Positions 14,343 to 17,979 of a stretch of 17,979 nucleotides of DNA are shown in pieces. The translations under genes were made by a program, and so were the position numbers. Numbering within the stretch: position 1 is the stretch's first letter; every line of letters starts with the position of its first letter. The notes under the pieces are model-generated. The model searched no databases and was not told where the DNA came from. It was given only the letters and a program-made list of their open reading frames with translations. Origin of the DNA: Firmicutes bacterium UBA911 (GTDB lineage: Bacteria > Bacillota > Desulfotomaculia > Desulfotomaculales > Desulforudaceae); the NCBI GenBank assembly GCA_002294005.1, contig DBEH01000035.1, positions 1 through 17,979 of the forward strand, read 5' to 3'.

Positions 14343-14392
14343 AAAAAACTACACCTTGACCCCTCCCCCCAATAAGGAGACAGCCAAGGTGT
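14343..14392 (-). terminator. spoVS terminator
   Basis: An 8-bp stem (acaccttg 14351-14358 with caaggtgt 14385-14392) has a second inner CTCC/GGAG pairing. On the minus strand the hairpin is followed by AG and six T. It separates spoVS from the PHP-domain gene. Confidence 0.75.
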
Positions 14393-14415
14393 CGGCTTAA
14401 CCTAAGGTTATTCTT

Positions 14416-14676
14416 CTAGCGCGGTTCCACAATCAGCTTGATTGCCGTTCTTTCTTCGCCGTCGATCATGATGTCGGTGAACGCCGGGATGCAGATAAGG
14501 TCCATTCCACTGGGCGCTACAAACCCTCTGGCGATCGCTATGGCTTTCACTGCCTGGTTGATAGCCCCGGCTCCAATCGCCTGAAGCTCGGCGGTGCCGC
14601 GTTCGCGCAAGACCCCGGCCAGGGCACCGGCTACGGAATTTGGGTTGGACTTTGCTGAAACCTTTAATACTTCCAT
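14416..14676 (-). CDS. spoVS: Stage V sporulation protein S
   Basis: SpoVS is a small Alba-like protein needed for spore coat and cortex completion in Bacillus. The 86-residue sequence MEVLKVSAKSNPNSVAGALA onward is highly typical, with AIGAGAINQAVKAIAIARG in the middle and a strand-rich end containing TAIKLIVEPR. The start is ATG at 14676 with a strong AAGGAGG nine bases upstream. The gene lies downstream of ymdB as in Bacillus subtilis but has its own sigma-H-like promoter at 14728-14756 and a terminator, so it can be expressed alone early in sporulation. Confidence 0.96.
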   Translation of the reverse strand: MEVLKVSAKSNPNSVAGALAGVLRERGTAELQAIGAGAINQAVKAIAIARGFVAPSGMDLICIPAFTDIMIDGEERTAIKLIVEPR

Positions 14677-14727
14677 GTCTAGTAACCTCCTTAAAGGCTT
14701 CGGAAACTGCTGCCAAGACACTTATGG

Positions 14728-14756
14728 GTATTCGCCAATATTTTGAGAATTCCTTT
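14728..14756 (-). promoter_or_regulatory. Sigma-H-type promoter of spoVS
   Basis: On the minus strand AAAGGAATT (14748-14756) matches the Bacillus sigma-H -35 element RnAGGAwWW. GGCGAATAC (14728-14736) matches the -10 element RnnGAATww except for the last base. The spacing of 11 bases is also typical. In B. subtilis spoVS is sigma-H dependent, which supports the call. Confidence 0.75.
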
Positions 14757-14776
14757 AACAACAACTGGAAAAATTT

Positions 14777-15565
14777 CTATGATACTGGCTCATACCTTTG
14801 AATGCGCGAGATATTAAGCGCCTTTCCCGAATCCTGGTCCACGGTTACCAGAACGGCGTTGAACTGATAAGGTCCGCCGGCCACCTGGAAATGCTTCGGC
14901 ATCTGGGTCAGAAACTTCTCCAGCATTGTTTCGACCTTGGCCCCGATGATCGAGTCCTGGGGGCCGGCCATGCCGACATCGGAGATGTAGGCGGTGCCCC
15001 GGGGCAAGATGCGCTCATCGGCGGTTTGCACGTGGGTGTGAGTGCCGCATACGGCACTCACTTTTCCGTCGAGGTACCAGCCCATGGCGGTTTTTTCGGA
15101 AGTGGCCTCGGCGTGAAAATCCACCAGCACCACCGGCGTATACTTTCTGATGTCGTCCAGAACACGGCTTACCGTACGGAACGGGCATTCCAGATTAGCC
15201 AGGTAGACCCGTCCCAATAGGTTGACGACGGCGACCGGCTGGTTTTCGCGGGTGCGATAGACCGCATATCCCACCCCCGGAGTGTCGGCCGGGTAATTGG
15301 CCGGCCGGATGAGCCGGGCCTCGTGCTCGATGAAGCCCAGAATCTCTTTCTTGTCCCAGACGTGGTTACCCATGGTGAGCACGTCGATCCCACAGGAGAA
15401 GAGTTCATCCGCTGTTTCCCGGGTGATCCCGTTGCCTCCCGCCACATTCTCTCCGTTTGCGATCACCAAGCCCACGCCGAACTCCCGGACCAGGCGCTCC
15501 ACCTCCATCCGGCAGGCCCGGCGTCCGGGTCGGCCCACGACGTCGCCGATCATCAGAAGCCGCAC
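14777..15565 (-). CDS. ymdB: YmdB-family metallophosphoesterase (TIGR00282)
   Basis: A 262-residue calcineurin-like phosphodiesterase. The binuclear metal motifs are all visible: MIGDVVGRPGR (residues 5-15), NGENVAGG, MGNHVWDKKEI, VDFHAEATSEK and CGTHTHVQTADE. Bacillus YmdB hydrolyses cyclic nucleotides in vitro and influences the choice between biofilm and motility, and it neighbours rny. Here it starts 24 bases after rny, so the two form one transcription unit. The start is GTG at 15565 with GGGG about seven bases upstream. Physiological substrate unknown. Confidence 0.94.
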   Translation of the reverse strand: MRLLMIGDVVGRPGRRACRMEVERLVREFGVGLVIANGENVAGGNGITRETADELFSCGIDVLTMGNHVWDKKEILGFIEHEARLIRPANYPADTPGVGYAVYRTRENQPVAVVNLLGRVYLANLECPFRTVSRVLDDIRKYTPVVLVDFHAEATSEKTAMGWYLDGKVSAVCGTHTHVQTADERILPRGTAYISDVGMAGPQDSIIGAKVETMLEKFLTQMPKHFQVAGGPYQFNAVLVTVDQDSGKALNISRIQRYEPVS

Positions 15566-15589
15566 GGCATTCCCCTACTCCCGGCCCAT

Positions 15590-17131
15590 CTATTTGGCAT
15601 ACTCGACCACCCGGGTTTCACGGATAATGACGACCTTGATCTGGCCCGGATATTCAAGTTCGCTTTCGACCTTGCGCGCGATATCACGGACAAGACGCAC
15701 CACACCCAAGTCGTCCACTTTGTCCGGCTTGACCATGATCCGGATCTCACGGCCGGCCTGGATCGCAAAAGCCTTCTCGACTCCGGAGAAGGAGTTCGCT
15801 ATTTCCTCGAGCTTGGTCAGTCGCTTGACGTAGGCCTCCAGCGTTTCGCGTCGCGCTCCCGGACGGGCGGCCGAGATGGCGTCGGCGGCCTGAACCAACA
15901 CCGCCTCCACGGTCTCCGGCTCTTCATCCCCGTGATGCGCGGCGATGGCGTGCAGGACTTCGGGGCTTTCACCGAACTTCTTGGCCAGGTCGACGCCGAT
16001 GGTCACGTGCGGACCCTCCACTTCGTGGTCCACGGCCTTGCCGATATCGTGCAGGAGTCCGGCCCGCCGGGCCAGCTTTTCGTCGGCCCTTAGTTCGGCG
16101 GCCATCAAACCGGCCAGATAGGCGACCTCCACCGAGTGCTTCATGACGTTCTGGCCGTAGCTCGTCCGGTACTTCAACCGGCCCATCAGTTTGATCAGGT
16201 CAGGGTGCAGCCCGTGCACGTTGGCGTCAAAAGCGGCCTGCTCGCCGGTCTCGCGGATTTGGACCTCCATGTCCTTGCGGGCCTTTTCCACCATCTCTTC
16301 GATTCTAGCGGGGTGAATCCGGCCGTCCGAAATTAACTTCTCCAGAGCCGTGCGCGCGGTTTCCCGGCGGATCGGGTCGAACCCCGACACGATCACGGCC
16401 TCCGGCGTGTCGTCGATAATCAGGTCCACTCCGGTCAGGGTCTCAAAGGCCCGGATGTTGCGCCCCTCACGCCCGATGATCCGCCCCTTCATTTCCTCGT
16501 TGGGGAGCGGAATCACCGCCACCGTCGATTCGGCGACGTGGTCGGCCGCGCACCGCTGAATGGCCAACGAAATGATGTTGCGCGCCCGCCGGTCCGCCTC
16601 CTCCTTGGCCCGCCCTTCGATCTCCTTGACCAGCAACGCCGCCTCCTGCTGGATCTCCTTTTCGACGTCCTGGAGCAGAATCTGCCTGGCCTCCTCGGTG
16701 GAAAGCCCCGAAATGCGTTCCAGTTCTTGCAGTTCTTTCTGCTGCAACGCCTTCAGTTCGTCGTGCATTCTGCCCAGTTCGGCCTCTCTCTTGGCCAGGT
16801 TTTCCTCCTTCTTTTCCAGCCCCTCCATTTTGCGGTCCAAGCTCTCTTCCTTCTGGACCAAACGTCTTTCCTGACGCTGCGACTCGCTGCGCCGCTCCCG
16901 GCTCTCCCACTCCACCTCGTTCCGGAGTTTCAAGATATCCTCCTTGGCCTCAACAAGAGCTTCCCGCTTCTTGGATTCAGCCTCTTTGGCCGCTTCGCCC
17001 AGTACCAGCTTGGCCCGCTCCTCCGCGGACGAGATCTTCATCTCACCCAGGAGCTTGCGCAGAAAATACCCACCGATAAATGCCACGAGTGCCGCGGCAA
17101 TGGCGATTATGATTGCTGTGTTTTCCGGCAA
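15590..17131 (-). CDS. rny: Ribonuclease Y
   Basis: A membrane-anchored endoribonuclease that starts mRNA decay in Firmicutes. The order of parts is: an N-terminal transmembrane helix (about residues 5-24), a long charged coiled coil (about 30-190), a KH RNA-binding domain with GRIIGREGRN (about 216-225), and an HD hydrolase domain with LLHDIG (H361, D362) and AHHGDEEPET. I chose TTG at 17131, which has GGAGG eight bases upstream (513 residues). The GTG three codons earlier, at 17140, overlaps the ribosome site itself. It heads rny-ymdB. The leader contains a promoter, a long hairpin and an intrinsic terminator, so expression is probably attenuated. Confidence 0.95.
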   Translation of the reverse strand: MPENTAIIIAIAAALVAFIGGYFLRKLLGEMKISSAEERAKLVLGEAAKEAESKKREALVEAKEDILKLRNEVEWESRERRSESQRQERRLVQKEESLDRKMEGLEKKEENLAKREAELGRMHDELKALQQKELQELERISGLSTEEARQILLQDVEKEIQQEAALLVKEIEGRAKEEADRRARNIISLAIQRCAADHVAESTVAVIPLPNEEMKGRIIGREGRNIRAFETLTGVDLIIDDTPEAVIVSGFDPIRRETARTALEKLISDGRIHPARIEEMVEKARKDMEVQIRETGEQAAFDANVHGLHPDLIKLMGRLKYRTSYGQNVMKHSVEVAYLAGLMAAELRADEKLARRAGLLHDIGKAVDHEVEGPHVTIGVDLAKKFGESPEVLHAIAAHHGDEEPETVEAVLVQAADAISAARPGARRETLEAYVKRLTKLEEIANSFSGVEKAFAIQAGREIRIMVKPDKVDDLGVVRLVRDIARKVESELEYPGQIKVVIIRETRVVEYAK

Positions 17132-17170
17132 AAAGTTCACCTCCTTACCTTAAATTGATATGGAAAATAG

Positions 17171-17190
17171 AAAAACCGAGGATCCCCCGG
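17171..17190 (-). terminator. Intrinsic terminator inside the rny leader
   Basis: On the minus strand CCGGGG pairs with CCTCGG (6 bp including a G-U, three-base loop), followed by TTTTTCTATTTT. It ends about 40 bases before the rny start, downstream of the rny promoter, so it can only be an attenuator. Minus-strand GGGATC in its 5' arm (17181-17186) is complementary to GATCCC (17217-17222) in the upstream hairpin. Confidence 0.7.
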
Positions 17191-17200
17191 CAGAAAATGA

Positions 17201-17260
17201 ACGGCACCCCCTCCACGGGATCACCGAAAAGCGCCCCTGAGCAGGTGACCCGCGGGCCGT
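17201..17260 (-). ncRNA. Long structured hairpin in the rny leader, unrecognised
   Basis: An imperfect 60-base hairpin: acggc 17201-17205 with gccgt 17256-17260, then after an internal loop cacggg 17214-17219 with cccgcg 17249-17254 (one G-U) and tcacc 17221-17225 with ggtga 17244-17248, with one bulged base at 17220. The terminal loop is 18 bases. I match it to no known riboswitch class. It precedes the intrinsic terminator in the same transcript. Confidence 0.5.
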
Positions 17261-17322
17261 ATTCGGTTATTTATCCTAAAAACCGATAAGGTAAATGCCA
17301 GTTCTATTTTCTCCCAAGCATA

Positions 17323-17352
17323 ATTCTAACGGCTTATCCACCGTCTTGTCAA
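17323..17352 (-). promoter_or_regulatory. rny promoter
   Basis: A perfect -35 box TTGACA (17347-17352) and a -10 box TAGAAT (17323-17328) are 18 bases apart. The predicted start near 17316 gives a leader of about 185 bases. The spacer contains TTATCCACC (17334-17342), one base off the DnaA-box consensus. The remainder of the gap towards the nifU-like gene (17353-17471) shows nothing I can name. Confidence 0.75.
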
Positions 17353-17471
17353 GGAAATCTGCGGCTAGGCCCCGTGCACTACCAATAGCTCCCGGAATTG
17401 ATCCAATATTTAGGTTTGCTGGTAATAGTATTCTCCCCGGCCGCGGGATCGCCTAACCCCTTCACCGGTGC

Positions 17472-17492
17472 AAAACCCCCCGTGAAGGGGGG
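17472..17492 (-). terminator. Terminator of the NifU-like gene
   Basis: On the minus strand six C, loop TTCAC and six G are followed by TTTT (plus strand 17472-17475). It starts 9 bases after the TAA at 17501. A larger alternative stem pairs ccccttcac 17457-17465 with gtgaagggg 17482-17490. Confidence 0.8.
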
Positions 17493-17500
17493 CCTCCGGC

Positions 17501-17722
17501 TTAGAAGACCTGAACCACCCGTTTGACCTCGGGAACCGCTTCCTTGAGCGACCGCTCAATCCCCTGCCTGAGGGTGATGGTGGACATGGGTCAGCCGCGG
17601 CAAGCCCCGGTAAGCCGCACGTGGACGACACCGTCCTTGACCTCGACCAGTTCCACGTCTCCTCCGTCCCGCTGCAAAAAGGGACGAACCCTGTTGAGCA
17701 CTTCCTCAACCTTTTCCCTCAC
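17501..17722 (-). CDS. NifU-like Fe-S scaffold, putative selenoprotein (CxxU; in-frame TGA at 17591-17593)
   Basis: NifU C-terminal-domain proteins carry labile [4Fe-4S] clusters on a CxxC motif and deliver them to apoproteins. Start GTG at 17722 has GGAGG seven bases upstream. The frame runs through GGDVELVEV and VRLTGACRG, meets TGA at codon 44, and continues with the conserved PMSTITLRQGIERSLKEAVP to TAA at 17501. Read through, it is 73 residues, the normal family length, and the family motif GACxGCP becomes GACRG-U-P. TGA thus replaces exactly the second cluster cysteine. Two hairpins just after the codon (17559-17578; 17544-17559 with apical GGUC) resemble bacterial SECIS elements. Selenocysteine is the best explanation. 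A nonsense mutation of TGC would look the same, and a truncated 43-residue product would be non-functional. Single gene with its own promoter and terminator. Confidence 0.8.
17544..17578 (-). promoter_or_regulatory. Candidate SECIS hairpins downstream of the TGA codon
   Basis: The proximal hairpin pairs ATC/GAT and CCCT/AGGG around a bulged A with apical loop CAGGC (17559-17578); its loop begins 20 bases after the TGA. The distal hairpin is a perfect 6-bp stem TTGAGC/GCTCAA with loop GGTC (17544-17559), the loop 37 bases after the TGA. The GGUC core equals the SelB-recognised loop of E. coli fdhF. Either would fit the usual bacterial distance, the second at its upper limit. The hairpins share one base pair position and may coexist or alternate. 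Confidence 0.45.
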
Positions 17723-17747
17723 ATCCGGACCTCCCCGCACACACATT

Positions 17748-17775
17748 TTGCTATGCTCATAGTTTACCTTGTCAA
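17748..17775 (-). promoter_or_regulatory. Putative promoter of the NifU-like gene
   Basis: A perfect -35 box TTGACA (17770-17775) is followed after 16 bases by a weak -10 candidate TAGCAA (17748-17753) on the minus strand. The start codon at 17722 would be about 20 bases downstream of transcription start. The stretch 17776-17979 holds a 12-bp palindrome aactccggagtt at 17817-17828 and no gene I can support. Confidence 0.5.
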
Positions 17776-17979
17776 GAAGGATTATGCAAAAGGCAAACCG
17801 CCTCCGGTGCGAAACCAACTCCGGAGTTTTCTTTGCGAACAATCGGGCCTTCTCCCCGGGAACTGCGCACGTCCCTGGCGGCATAAATCGGGTTAAAGGA
17901 CTGACGCACGATCTTAAGTGGCCGGGCCACAGTAAGGATTCCGGGACCTGGCTGGGGTCGGGTGAGTGTAAGGTTTAAG

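Noticed and set aside
17141..17320. Known riboswitch class in the rny leader
   Set aside because: I compared it by eye with the c-di-GMP, fluoride, guanidine, ZTP and manganese riboswitch consensus motifs and saw no match.
17591..17884. Frame-limited reading of the NifU-like gene as a 97-residue protein ending at TGA
   Set aside because: The N-terminal extension covers the promoter region and the end would cut the CxxC motif; GTG at 17722 with GGAGG and read-through to TAA at 17501 fits the family far better.
1..17979. CRISPR array, insertion sequence or prophage
   Set aside because: No regularly spaced direct repeats, transposase, integrase or phage genes are present.

Overview
The window reads as chromosomal DNA from a GC-rich, spore-forming, sulfate-reducing firmicute of the Desulfotomaculum / Pelotomaculum / Desulforudis type. 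The grounds are a dissimilatory-type sulfate adenylyltransferase, the sporulation protein SpoVS behind a sigma-H-like promoter, RNase Y and a YmdB-type phosphodiesterase in the Bacillus order rny-ymdB-spoVS, a c-di-AMP (ydaO-type) riboswitch, strong AGGAGG ribosome sites and frequent GTG/TTG starts. The genus is inferred. Almost everything lies on the minus strand; only the radical SAM gene at 5631-6557 is on the plus strand.

Layout from low to high coordinates: 1-268 has no supported gene, only a palindromic repeat. A tRNA-Pro(GGG) with its own promoter follows (269-393). Next is sat (500-1763), broken by a one-base frameshift exactly at its QTRNP active-site motif, with a structured leader. 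Then comes the hom-thrB-lysC operon (5441 down to 1982), which channels aspartate towards threonine, lysine and methionine precursors. A divergent intergenic region holds a 10-bp imperfect palindrome over the hom promoter. The plus-strand PflA-like radical SAM gene ends in a strong terminator, followed by a REP-like inverted repeat. A HARE-HTH/coiled-coil protein (6777-8186), guaB (8287-9747) and a small HTH protein (9986-10219) follow.

A KamA-family aminomutase (10320-11591) carries the Lys/Asn pair typical of glutamate 2,3-aminomutase. Its leader is a c-di-AMP riboswitch plus an intrinsic terminator, so synthesis of the osmolyte beta-glutamate is probably under c-di-AMP control. Upstream are a histidine phosphatase, a DUF3842 protein, a small coiled-coil protein, a PHP-domain phosphoesterase, spoVS, ymdB and rny. 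The rny leader looks like an attenuator: promoter, long hairpin, intrinsic terminator, then the gene.

The most unusual object is at 17501-17722: a 73-codon NifU-type Fe-S scaffold in which the second cysteine of the CxxC cluster motif is replaced by in-frame TGA, with SECIS-like hairpins just downstream. It is best explained as a selenocysteine-containing NifU-like protein (CxxU), although a simple nonsense mutation cannot be excluded from one sequence.
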